This document shows, in pieces, positions 16,937-28,000 of a stretch of DNA of 64,000 nucleotides. Within the stretch, counting starts at the first letter, position 1; the number at the start of each line of letters is the position of its first letter. This DNA is from Mugil cephalus. Taxonomy: Eukaryota > Chordata > Actinopteri > Mugiliformes > Mugilidae. The position numbers and the translations under genes were made by a program. The stretch is taken from the NCBI RefSeq assembly GCF_022458985.1, contig NC_061774.1, positions 7,926,616 to 7,990,615 of the forward strand, written 5' to 3'. The notes below the pieces were generated by a model. It ran no database searches, was not told the DNA's origin, and saw only the letters and a list, made by a program, of their open reading frames with translations.

Positions 16937-17374
16937 AGCCTCTGACCGCTGTAGACTTTACAACGAAACCACAAGACAAAATAAATAAAATAAAAACAAA
17001 GTTTAGGGGAAGTTTAAGAAGAGATTGGGTTCAGGTTTCTCTCCTTTCTGTAATACGCAATCAATGCGTCCAATAACAGGAAGTCCGGATAGGTCCGTCT
17101 CAAAAAAACATCCGTCTTCCCCCTTTACCCTCACAGAATTAGTTCCGTTTGAAATACGTCAGTGGTGTCGTCTTGAGTTATCACACAGTTAAAAAGATAT
17201 AAGTTTTTTTGTTTGTTTGTTTTTTGAAAAAAAAATGTGTTGAATGAATCCTATAATGACTTTTAGCAATTAAATCAGAAGAAAATTACATATTGCATGC
17301 AGGATTTATCCAAACACAACTCGTGTACAGAGCTCTGATGTCATTACATACTCATTATAACTGCATTGTAGAGC

Positions 17375-17431
17375 ATAAGATAAGATAAGATAAGATAAGA
17401 TAAGATAAGATAAGATAAGATAAGATAAGAT
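17375..17431. repeat. (GATAA)n pentanucleotide microsatellite
   Basis: About 11 copies of TAAGA/GATAA, rich in GATA cores; followed by a T-run and ATT repeats. Confidence 0.95.
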
Positions 17432-18004
17432 TTTTTTATTATTATTATTCACATGCATGGTTATACATAGTACAATTCACAGTGAAATGCATTGTTGTAG
17501 TGTCTGCAATACACTTTGCAAATATATTTTAAATGTTTTAGAAACATAAGATAAAACAAGAAATCATGAGGCACGAAGGCATTAACTACACATTTTCAAT
17601 AAAATAAAAAACTTCTTTACCTTCTGAAAATCTACTGAGACCCAGAACTAAACAGCAGATGGCAACAATGCACCGAAAGAAAGAAGAAAGTATTACTGAG
17701 CCTATTACTGTTTAAAGCAAGTGGGATATGTGTGCAACTCACAACGAGTACCACAAAATGAAAAGATGTAAAAGTAACTGGAACCAAATTAAAGAAATTA
17801 GGTTTAACATATTCTTTTGTAGAATATATGGAACCGCTGTGGGAGTCTATAGCAGGACTAAAACCAGCTTTTGAAAACTACAAAAGCAAGTAAGATCAAA
17901 TTATTTTTTGTACATATTAACGAATTGCAAATGTTATAGGAGGTTATTGTGATTATAATAACTCAGATCATAATATATGATATGTGATTTTTCAGTCCAG
18001 GGTG

Positions 18005-18050
18005 AAAAGAAAAGAAAAGAAAAGAAAAGAAAAGAAAAGAAAAGAAAAAA
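18005..18050. repeat. (AAAAG)n pentanucleotide microsatellite
   Basis: About nine copies of an AAAAG unit on plus, a purine-only tract. Confidence 0.95.
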
Positions 18051-18129
18051 GGGAGACAAAGAACAAATTTATTTTAAGATACTACCTTCAACTTGACTCC
18101 TAAGTGGAAAAATATGAGAAAATGCTTGC

Positions 18130-18401
18130 AGGTCTTGCGCATGCGTGCGAAAGACACCACAGGACACCGGCGAAGTTTAAATACAACGTTATTTCAGTTT
18201 GCCCTTTTGCTAGACCACACTGGTACTGGGCGCAAAGCGGACTGGGATGTTTAGCAGCAACAAAGGCGCGCACCATTTCAGGAATCAAGGATGTCTGTTT
18301 ATAGATTTACTCTGAAAAGAAAGCGATAAACAAACCAGTGGAGGAGAAAGGGGCAAATCTGTGCCCCTTTACCGAGTTGACCTCCGTCAAAAGCTGCACA
18401 G
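18130..18401 (+). promoter_or_regulatory. Likely zbtb33 promoter and non-coding first exon
   Basis: An NRF1-like TTGCGCATGCGTGCG lies near 18134-18148. It is followed by a likely leader exon ending AAGCTGCACAG before a GTATTG donor at 18402. The zbtb33 coding exon starts just after a splice acceptor (CCACTGTCTGCAG, ending 20103), so a non-coding exon upstream is required. The donor choice is an inference; another GCAG|GTAAAA site lies at about 18798. Confidence 0.45.
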
Positions 18402-20103
18402 GTATTGAAATTTACTTTATAACGTTTATTTTGAAAATGAGGCAACTTTTATTCTGAAGGCGAGAGCCATGAACCGGTAGTTATGGCAACACAAATCCCG
18501 CCGTGACAAAAGTAAACAGTTTTAGCCAACGTGTAGCTAATATTTAAGAGCAGTCGTTGGTGTATATTTTAATTTGTATGAAACCGGTTTATTTTTGACG
18601 TGCAATGCCTCACTGAATAGACGTTGAGAATAATAATCCTACACGACGGCGACTCCTTGTGGCTGATGAATAGTGAGGCCGTGCGTTGAGCTGGCTGCAG
18701 AGGCTGTCTGTTGTGAGCCATTGTTTGTAGCCAGGTTAATTAACACGGTGGGTGGTAGCGAGCCTGGGCAATTCTTGGCAAAAGCATCAAGGTTGCAGGT
18801 AAAAACTGTTAATTTTATATACAGTGATGAAACGCTTATGGGGTGGCGTGTATTCGTTACGATCTTGTGCTGTCAGCTAGCATGCTAATAATATGCTAAA
18901 TAGTAGGCCCCGCTTCCTTTCAGGAAGGAGGAAGAGTCACTCAGCTAACAATAGCGGCAAAATACTGCGGTAAACCTTTTCTTCTGTTATAAAATGAACA
19001 TAATAGTATTTGAACTGCCCGTTAAAGTATATAAAACGCATCTATTTACCCATGCAGTGTCATAGTCATTTAAAATGACAACTCTTTGCTAGGTCTTTGT
19101 CAAACTAATGTCTTGGCTAACACTGGCTAAGGTAACGTTACTGTAATTGCTGCCCAACATTGGCAATATTGTTCACATGACATTTGCTATAAGCAAACAT
19201 TGATGTTTAAATTAATGATATCCATTTTCTGCACGCACCAGAGCTTGTGTATTATAATAAGTTATAATTGTAAAAAAAAAAAAAATGTATTGGCAGTGTA
19301 CTGGCTACAGTTTATAGGTACAATATAACAGTCCTCCACTAAATCATGTCATCATGGAAGGCATTTCTTTAATATGAGAGTTTAATAATTTAGCTGTGTT
19401 TTCACTTAAGTGTTAAATTCTGTGCAGTTTATCAACACCACAAACTGAATCTTCTTTGATACAGTTTCAACATAAACCAATCACAATCTTCATGAAGCTA
19501 AGAACTTTGCAGGATTGTTGAATAATGTGTGTTAAATGCATTCATTTTCTCTGGAGTAACTAATGTTTTGTTAAGTGAGTGTACCTTACTGTCTGCAAGT
19601 TGCTAGACCAGTTCTAAATTTAGATTTGACTCTAAAAACACAATGTTATCTCGTACAACATAACCGATCGGTATAATTCAGTTCAGTTTAACAGTACCTC
19701 CAGCTACTGCCTGAAAGACTATGGCCTAGAATCAACACCTTTCTGGTGCATGCAGGGTTTAATGGAGGTGGGGACTTTTTTGGTTTTTGTTCACTAATAC
19801 ATTAGATGCATGTGCAGTAAATGCAGTATAAGTAATTTCCCCCTGGCATCAATAAAGTAATTCTGATTCTGATATAAAATGTGTCAGATGTGGGAGCTTC
19901 GTTTAACAAACTTTCTGGATTGTTGACTTGTTCTTTTCTCACTGCTGCTTTGTGGATAATCAACTGTTAAAACTGGATAAGCAGGATATCATTGGAACTG
20001 AATCTGAGCCAACTGTTTAAATGTTATGTTGCAGTAGCTAGTGTTGTTCATCATGGCGCTATATTTTAATTGACCGTTTTTTTCTTTTTTCCACTGTCTG
20101 CAG
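18402..20103 (+). other. Presumed zbtb33 5' UTR intron
   Basis: AT-rich with no coding signal. It contains a short LINE-tail-like stretch near 19830-19873 (AATTTCCCCCTGGCATCAAT followed by AAAG and TTCTGATTCTGAT). Confidence 0.4.
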
Positions 20104-20105
20104 TC

Positions 20106-21974
20106 ATGCCAAGCCTGAAGCTAATATCTGCGACCGACACACAGTATTCAACGACTGTGCTAAAGTCGATGAATGAGCAACGCAATCATGGATTGTTTTG
20201 CGATGTTACTATCATCATCCAGGATAGGAAGTTTAGAGCGCACAAAACAATCCTGTCCGCCTCAAGTACATATTTCCACCAGCTGTTCACTGTCGCCGGG
20301 CAAGTGATCGAGTTGAACTTCATCAGGCCGGAAGTCTTCGAGGAGATTCTCAACTATATTTACAGTTCCAAGATTGTCCGTGTCCGCTCTGACATGCTTG
20401 AGGAGCTCATAAATGCTGGACAGATACTGGGAGTCAAGTTCATCGCAAACTTGGGTTCACCATTGTCGCATGTTAAGGGGCTGCCCGGTTTGTCCAAGGA
20501 GACGGAAAGCAAAAGTGACACACCCCCAGAGGTGATGCCAATCATCACAGAGTCCTTCTCAATATCTGCAGAGGAATTTAATCAGGCAAACAAAGCAGCT
20601 GGTAATGGCGAGGACTCAGATGAAGAAGTTCAGTTTGTCTCACATACCGATGCTAAAACTCAGGAAAAGACAAACGAGGTAATTGATTTGGATAAAGCTG
20701 ATTCAGAAATTAGCACATCAAAAGAAAAGGTAGAAACAAATAATACAAGTGCAAAACATAAAGATGGAAACAAAAGCCCCCCGAGAACACAAGCTGCAAA
20801 GCCTCCTAGTGTCAGTTGTCCTAAACCCAGTTTCCCAGACAGCAGCCCTCTGCGCAGCCCAGACAGCAGCACCAACAATTCACCTTCTCCTGCCAGAGTT
20901 TCCTCAGGAAGCGCTCCCACGACACCAGCCAGATTGAGCAATTTCGCCCCCGAGCCATCGGGTGCTTCTCAGTCCTCTGACAACAGTGACATAATGTGCG
21001 TCCACAAGAAGCAAGTCTCAACTTCATCTCAACAAGGAGATTTAAAAATAAGGCTCATGGATATGTCTGGGAGCTCCGCGATTCCAGCCAACATTCCCAC
21101 ATCTACTATAACAGCAAAAAAGACGGTGACTCTCAATACAGCCACGGAGATTGATTCCATTTCATCAGGCTGTAAAGTGTACGCAAATATCGGAGAGAAT
21201 ACTTATGACATTGTCCCTGTGAAGGAAGACCCTGGTGAAGGAGGCTCTAAAGTTAACAAAGGGAAGAGATCTTTAATGGCGACGCCCTTGAAACCTCTCG
21301 ATAAAACACCCGTTTCACCCAAAGCCGGGCCGAACAAGAAGAAGGCCAAAACGGAGCTCGAGGATCACTACGAGCTGATCATGGACGGAAAGACTTTCTA
21401 CGTCTGCATCGTCTGCAAGCGCCCCTACGTGTGTCTGCCGAGCCTGCGTCGTCACTTCAACACTCACTCGTGGGAAAAGAAATACCCGTGTCGCTACTGC
21501 AACAAGGTCTTCGCTCTGGCCGAGTACAGAACTAAACACGAAATCCATCACACGGGCGAGAGGCGGTACCAGTGCTTGTTGTGCAATGAAACGTTCCTTA
21601 ACTATCAGCTCCTCTCCGCTCACTGCAAACAAGCCCACAATCAGGATCCCTGTGGGAGGAAAGAGAAAGACGACAAAGACAACAACTTGTACCGCCTGCT
21701 GCCGTGTAAAACGGTGCAGATGAAGTCGTACTCATGGACTACTGACGGCCCGGGGGTCCCTGTCATATCGGAGGACGGCAGCGTCCATCACATAACCGCG
21801 GTCGGCGAAACCGTCCACTCTTCCACCCAAAGCAGGATGTTAAACTGGGACGATATCTTTGTTGAGCCCGATGCTCAAGTGCCGCCCAACAACCGAATAC
21901 AACCGGGGCCGACGATAAACACGCCTCCTCAGGGAGCCACAGAGTTTGACTTTGTAATACCAGAGACCTACTGA
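20106..21974 (+). CDS. zbtb33: Kaiso, BTB/POZ zinc-finger transcription factor (ZBTB33)
   Basis: The 622-residue coding region is in one exon. The ATG at 20106 follows a splice acceptor by two bases and matches the family N-terminus MPSLKLISATDTQYS; an earlier in-frame ATG at 20070 lies in the intron. The BTB/POZ dimerisation domain spans about 12-117 (CDVTIIIQDRKFRAHKTILS). The middle is Ser/Pro/Lys-rich and acidic. Three C2H2 fingers lie at about 432-454 (YVCIVCKRPYVCLPSL), 460-482 (YPCRYCNKVFALAEYR) and 488-511 (YQCLLCNETFLNYQLL). Kaiso binds methylated CpG pairs and the sequence TCCTGCNA, represses transcription through corepressors and interacts with p120 catenin. The single coding exon is usual for it. 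It is shorter than human Kaiso (672), mainly in the linker. Confidence 0.96.
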   Translation: MPSLKLISATDTQYSTTVLKSMNEQRNHGLFCDVTIIIQDRKFRAHKTILSASSTYFHQLFTVAGQVIELNFIRPEVFEEILNYIYSSKIVRVRSDMLEELINAGQILGVKFIANLGSPLSHVKGLPGLSKETESKSDTPPEVMPIITESFSISAEEFNQANKAAGNGEDSDEEVQFVSHTDAKTQEKTNEVIDLDKADSEISTSKEKVETNNTSAKHKDGNKSPPRTQAAKPPSVSCPKPSFPDSSPLRSPDSSTNNSPSPARVSSGSAPTTPARLSNFAPEPSGASQSSDNSDIMCVHKKQVSTSSQQGDLKIRLMDMSGSSAIPANIPTSTITAKKTVTLNTATEIDSISSGCKVYANIGENTYDIVPVKEDPGEGGSKVNKGKRSLMATPLKPLDKTPVSPKAGPNKKKAKTELEDHYELIMDGKTFYVCIVCKRPYVCLPSLRRHFNTHSWEKKYPCRYCNKVFALAEYRTKHEIHHTGERRYQCLLCNETFLNYQLLSAHCKQAHNQDPCGRKEKDDKDNNLYRLLPCKTVQMKSYSWTTDGPGVPVISEDGSVHHITAVGETVHSSTQSRMLNWDDIFVEPDAQVPPNNRIQPGPTINTPPQGATEFDFVIPETY

Positions 21975-22560
21975 GCGACACTCACTGCTCCTCATTACCT
22001 GTGCCTTTTCGGTGGCCCCTTTCTTCTGGTTTAACTCCGTAACAAACCTTTTTAGTGTAATTGTCGATAGTGTCAGCTTTAGGTGCACATTAGTCTCTCA
22101 GTTCAGTCAAATTATTGGAATTCAGATAAGCAGCCAGATGGAAATGTAATATGACTGTACCTTTCGCTCATGTTACTTTGCTTTAATTGCAACAGTATGA
22201 AATGAGCAAAAATCAAACTTAGAAGTGGTTCACACTGTAAAATCATGAGTTTATATGAGTGATACAAGTTCCATGCACAAACCAGAAACTCAAGAGCGTA
22301 AAGACTGTAATGACCTCACATGAGACGTTTGAATCATGGCCTCTGTTGTTTCAGCAGCGGGTTTTTAACATGTAGGACATGTAGCCTAAAACAGTCGCAG
22401 ATGTTTAAGCAGCCAGCTGAGGCCCATTTCATAAAATGGAAACGGGGTTACCTATTTAAAGTGTGAGACCTCTGTTTTCTTGTGTAACCAGGTGACCTTT
22501 TTTCTTCTGGTCAGGCTACATTCTCATTTATAGCTTCCACAGACCCGTACCGTCTAATGA

Positions 22561-22566
22561 AATAAA
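22561..22566 (+). terminator. zbtb33 poly(A) signal
   Basis: AATAAA about 590 bp after the stop. Another at 23051-23056 could give a longer 3' UTR. Confidence 0.5.
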
Positions 22567-23629
22567 GACTGATCATTCCAGTGTTTTCTTTACATCTATT
22601 GTGCAAAAGAGAATTTTATATATTATTTTGTTTTCATGTGTTTGTTGGCAGTGCCACATTTAGAAAACTTGTGGCAGAGAAGATTTTTACTTTTGTCAGT
22701 GGCTTCCTTTGTCTGTCACTGTATTTTTTGATACATCTGTACATTTTTTTTTTCTCCTTTCAATTGTTATTTCTTCATTTAAATGCTATTTTCATGCCAG
22801 TATCGGCCTGCCTACGGTATGTGGCATGGGCTAGAGGTTTTGAATGGAAATGAGCTGATAGGATGTAAGGAGATGATCAAACTCCATACATAGAGCACTT
22901 ATAGAGGTGAATCAGGCAAAATATGGTTGTTTTTTTTTTTTTTTGATAATATTTTTATCCATTTTGTCAGGTTAGTGGGGTTAGTACTAGCAAATTAGTG
23001 CTAACATCTGTGTCGTGTCATTCAGTTTAAATCATGCAGGTTCGTTTTTCAATAAACAGATTACTGGTGTACTCTAAGTTTGTAACAGTCCCTTTTTAAT
23101 TCATGTCATATTCATGGCAAAATATACCCTGACATTTTATAAAATAATAACAAGCTATAAAAACTTGATTAAACACCTGTTTTATTTGATGCAAGTTCGC
23201 TTATTAGCTTAAAAAGTGTAACGTCTGCCTTTTACCATGCTCTCACACACACTGCAGGGTTTGAGTGGAAGGAATTGTCTTTGAACACTTCTTGTGGCTC
23301 AGTTTTTTACCGCTATGAAAAAATCTTTGTCAGTGGCAAAGAAATGTTTAAATGCAAGTTCACTTTTACCTTCCACTCTCCTTTGACCTTGTCTCTTATG
23401 ATGCATTTTAGAGAACTGGGGAAATGTTCCCATTAGTTCTTGTTGAAAAGTTCCTGAATCAGATTAGTCTGTGCAGACTCGTCATATCTGATCTAGTGAA
23501 ACAACGTAGGGGTCTGGAGCTTTGAGCTGACGTGAAAGTACAAACATGTTCATGTTTAACATTTGTTATTACACTTCATAGCGTTAGCACCACCAGGTAT
23601 CACAGTTAGTACAGATTTATGCTCTACAG

Positions 23630-23845
23630 CAGATATCCACCAATCAGCCAGAACATTATGACCGGTTATCATAGGTAAACATCTTAGTTTGTGTCAGTGG
23701 GTGGGATATACTAAGCAGCGAGTGAACACTTTGTTCTCAAAGTTGACGCTGGAAGCAGGAAAAGCAGAAGATTGGAGCAACTCTCACAAGAGCCAGGTGT
23801 CTGTTCAGAGCTTTATGGCAACTCGGTCGGAAAATGACCAAAGCT
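23630..23845 (+). mobile_element. 5' fragment of a Tc1-like transposon
   Basis: The end begins CCACCAATCAGCCAGAACAT and continues TATGACCG, matching the terminal repeat seen at 27357 and 63754. It runs through a leader (GTGGGTGGGATATACTAAGC and GCTGGAAGCAGGAAAA) into the start of a transposase-like frame. The rest of the element is missing. I recognise this as a very common teleost Tc1-like family. Confidence 0.7.
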
Positions 23846-24903
23846 GCTAAAAACAACATGCTGTGTAAATTACACAAAACAAGTTTTAATGGCAAGACAA
23901 AAAAATAACTGACACTTCATCGGTTCCAGAGAATCTGTTCTTTAAATAACAAAAAAGCAGCGATTAAAGCCGACAGTGACTGTTTTCATGGAAGGTTCAC
24001 AGTTCTGCCACAGCCTCTCCCTCTGTGACGCGTCATGATCCGCCTCCTCGTTAATAATAAATCCAGCACCGACTCCCGACGCTGTGCTCATTCACATTCA
24101 GCTCTTAGATGGGATATTACGACTGCTCACAAGGAGAGGCACGGATGCTTTCCTGCTTTTCTGCGTTTAGTGGTAATACAATAAATAGGGTTCAGAGTGT
24201 AATAGTTAAGCCTGAACTACTACTGTAATAGCTTATTTCTTCAAGTTCATCACACACCGATCAAACAAAGTGAAGAGTTGATAAATAGTTATCACGTTCT
24301 GTTTGCATACCTTAGGCCTAATGGTACTAACTGTATATCATACTGCTGTACATACATTATAAGCAGGTAACGCCTCCGTTACTGCCGACTTTTCCTTTAA
24401 TAATGTACAGGGGCACTACTTAGCTGATAAAGACACGGCTGCTTGGGCCTACAACTCTATGACGTTTTCTAGCTGATTCAGTTTTCACCAAAGCTTTCAC
24501 CAAACACAAGTCTCATACAGGGGTTGTAGCTGTGCAAGATAGCCCAGATCCTCGCAGTGAGGGCCGCTATCTCCTTTACCACTTGAGGAAGGACGCGTTT
24601 ACAGTTTCGACTAAAGAGATAGGTGAACAGAAAGCGCGTGTTTCTTTCTTTTTTTTTCTTTTTTTTTACAGAATAAGTCAGAATAAGTATACAGAATAAG
24701 TCCAGGTGACAGAGTGCTGCAGTGCTGGGAGTCCATTTGCATTAAGGCAGATAGATGAGTAAACAGTCCTGTCTTTGAGCAGGTTGTCTTTCTCTTGTTG
24801 TGTACGTGCACATACACACAAGGTGCAGGCCCGAGTGTGAGTGGTGCCCAGGGACACAAACGCCCTTGTGCAGGGCTAAACTCAAAGTTAATGTGCTCTG
24901 TGG

Positions 24904-24955
24904 CCTCCTCCTCCTCCTCTTGCTCCTCCTCCTCCTCCTCCTCCTCCTCCTCACC
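24904..24955. repeat. (CTC)n trinucleotide repeat
   Basis: A run of CTC units just beyond the tmem255a stop, probably inside its 3' UTR. Confidence 0.9.
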
Positions 24956-25055
24956 TCAATTTCTTCAACACAGTTCAAGTCCAGAAGAACTGTGCAATCA
25001 AACCGCTCTAACGACACCCAACACAGTCTCCCCGGTGTTTCCTTCTCTCGTAGCC

Positions 25056-28000
25056 TTATGGGCTGTATGGAGGGGGCTTCTCGTCGGGATGGTTGTGAGG
25101 AGGGGAGTACCGAGGGGGGATCATGGTGGGCCACAGGTGGCTGGTTCCAGACTGGGAATCGTCCGACAGGCCTGAGGAGTCGGGGAACAAGTAGGAGCCC
25201 TGCTGGAGAGAAAGCCATTTATCAGAGAGCCATTTTAAGACTTTAACTGCCGACTGGATATCGGATGCTGGCGATAAATGTTCAGAGCATAAGTCTCATA
25301 ACATTTTATATCGTTCTTGTGGTCGATGAATCCAATTAAAATACCTAGGCTAATAATAGAGTATTAGTGTTGTAATGGATGCGACTTGTACCTCAGTGCC
25401 ACAGAGCTTTAATCATGGTCAAGTGTTTGTCTGGAATCAACCTCACATCCTCATCAAGATATTTATTCACCAAGGAAATATAAAGGATAGGGCAGGGAAG
25501 CCAGTAAAGACGTGCCTTGATACGCCGACAAAAACACAAAACTATGCAGCTTATCTTTAAGGTTATTTTGGATTAAACACTAAACTTTTAGGACATTTAA
25601 CATTTAAGTGGTTTTTCATGAAACAAACACTAGTGTCACCATGACAAGCTTCTGGATTCAGGCTATCGATGAAAAAGCAACGTGGACTGAGCAGATTAGC
25701 TAACGAGCAGCGCGGCAGGTCTGAAGTGGTTTGGTACCTGCAGGTCGTAGGCAGTGTAAGGTGGCAGGCAGGGGGCAGCACTGTAATAGGAGTTGAGAGA
25801 AGTGGTGGGAGCAGGGGGCTGCGAGGGCACGGGAGCTGTGATGGCCTCTGGTTCAGACGCACTCTCTGAGGTGGTGGAGGGCGTCTGATGGAGAAGCGGA
25901 GCATATCGGACATGTGAGATTCATCTTTATCGGCTCACACTGACATGATTACATTTATATACCAGGCGTACCATGTCCTTGAAGCCTCCCAGCACTGCAG
26001 CAGTGATGATGCCCAGGAAGAGGGCCACGATGTTGAGGATGGTGGCGGACCATAACAGGTGGTAGAGGTGCACCACGTCCTGGCAGCTTCTCACATCCGT
26101 GTATTCGTAGTAGCCTCCAATCATCTCAACACGGCTGGGCCAGTGGGTGGGACAGAGAGGGAAACAGTCTGCAGTCAAGCCACAAAAACCACTAGCGACG
26201 TTTTTAACAACGTATCTCATCATGTACATCAACAGATACAACAGATAAGAGATTTTGAATATTTCGATGAATCACTGACAAAATGCTGCTTGAATGAACG
26301 AATGAATGTTTTAGTCAGACACAAACATGACATGCAGAGGAAATGACAGCCTAGGACTCAGTTATGGGTTTTTTATCAAGAACTTCACATCTACATGAGA
26401 AAATAATGAGTTTATCAATGATGGCCAATGGTCTAGAAAAAGGAGACCTACTTCCAAATCATGGATGACTTCCTAAACTTTTTCAAAACATCTTTATTCT
26501 GAAGTCCCATAAGAGGATGTTCTCTGAAACAAAGGTTGAAAAGAAAAGAAACATTCTTGTTCTAATTCAGTCAAAGCTGCAGCGCAAAAGAATCTCCCAA
26601 AACACGGGCACACATCTCAAAACTGAACCAATCAAAGCAACAATGCGGCGCAGCGATTAGCCACCCATTCAGGGTGTCTGTCAGAGGCTCGGCGCCTCAG
26701 CGTACTCACTTCCCGCAGTGGTAGAGCTCGCAGCAGTAACAGGTGTTGCTCTTCACGTGCAGCTTACAGGACGTGCGCGATGATGTCTGACAGGGCACCT
26801 GAAGGTCAAACATGAATTCATGTCCCTTCTCTTTGAGCCGGTTCTGACTTTTTTTTTTTTTTTACAAAGTCCCTACATAGCTCATTGCTTTTCACCGACA
26901 TGCGAGTTTAGATTTATGTCGGCATTCGGTGTATTTGATGAAAACTGAGTGAAGTTTGTTTCTTACGTCACGGTCAGACGCCGTCTCGCCGGAGAGATAC
27001 TCACAACGGCCGGCGTACAGAGGCCTGAGGTCCTGCAGCAGAGTACAAAACATTTTGAAGAGTGTCTCTCCATAAAAACACATTAAGAAATAATCATTTG
27101 ATTCATTTGTGTTGCATAATTAATGAAAATTGTGACTGCAGGGAAATCATTGTGGCACAGCTTGTAAACAAAGCTGGACACCTAACTGGGAAAAGTGGAC
27201 AATGTCTTCGACTCCTAACAGCTTCACTGCTTCAGTGTTTCAGTTTGTGCTAATTTGATTTGTTCAATCGCATTAACATCAACTGAAGACAAGCTGTGGG
27301 GTCCAGTGGTAGCACACGTCATAATTAGTTGGTTTCTGGGATACTGAGCTAAAATACAACAATCAGGCATAACATTATGACCACTGACAGGGGACGTAAC
27401 AATTGATTGTTTTCCTGGGAAACTTGAGGACCTGGCATTCATGTGGATGATACATGTACACCAGAGCAGTCCAGACCGCCAAAGAGGCCCCTCCCCTCAA
27501 CCCATAGGACCCAAAGGCTCCCGCTAAAAACATCCTGTTTCCAGACACCACAGAACACCCTCAGAAGACCCATGTCTATTCTCTGATGAGTCACAACTGT
27601 TTTGGAGGCCAAAGAAGACCTACACAATATTAGGAAGGTGGTCATAATGTTATGCCTGATCAGTGTATATGTAAGCTGACATGTGTAGTCTTTTTGTACC
27701 AACAGAGTGATACTACCTCTACTAGTACAATGGTCAAAACATCAAAATAAATAACAATTATTATTTAATGCTAATTGAATCAATTATTTAATCAGCTTGG
27801 CTCTTGGAGCTGTGCTGGTGGAGACTCTTTAAGTTTGTGCTACGTTACTGACTGCAAGCTGAATCATTAGTCTGCGTTTGTTCTCTAGCTCTACACATGC
27901 TGTCATCTGCTGGCATGTTCAGAAGTTTTGACATTCACCACATGCTGACGCTCCGAACCCTCCTCCATTCAGCAGCGTTCACTCTTGCAAGCACAGTCTG

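Larger units (their letters stand above)
16937..18300. other. nkap upstream region and intergenic repeats
   Basis: Holds the nkap promoter side, two pentanucleotide microsatellites and AT-rich filler. No coding sequence is recognised. Confidence 0.45.
22567..25055. other. Intergenic, zbtb33 to tmem255a (convergent)
   Basis: Contains the zbtb33 distal 3' region, a Tc1-type fragment (23630-23845), the tmem255a 3' UTR side and a CTC repeat. No other coding sequence is recognised. Confidence 0.45.

Noticed and set aside
20070-20105. Upstream in-frame ATG for zbtb33
   Set aside because: It lies in the intron polypyrimidine tract; the acceptor ends at 20103 and MPSLKL is the known family start.
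24742-25218. 158-codon minus frame and plus frames over the CTC repeat
   Set aside because: The frames are off-phase with tmem255a exon 9 or made by the trinucleotide repeat.
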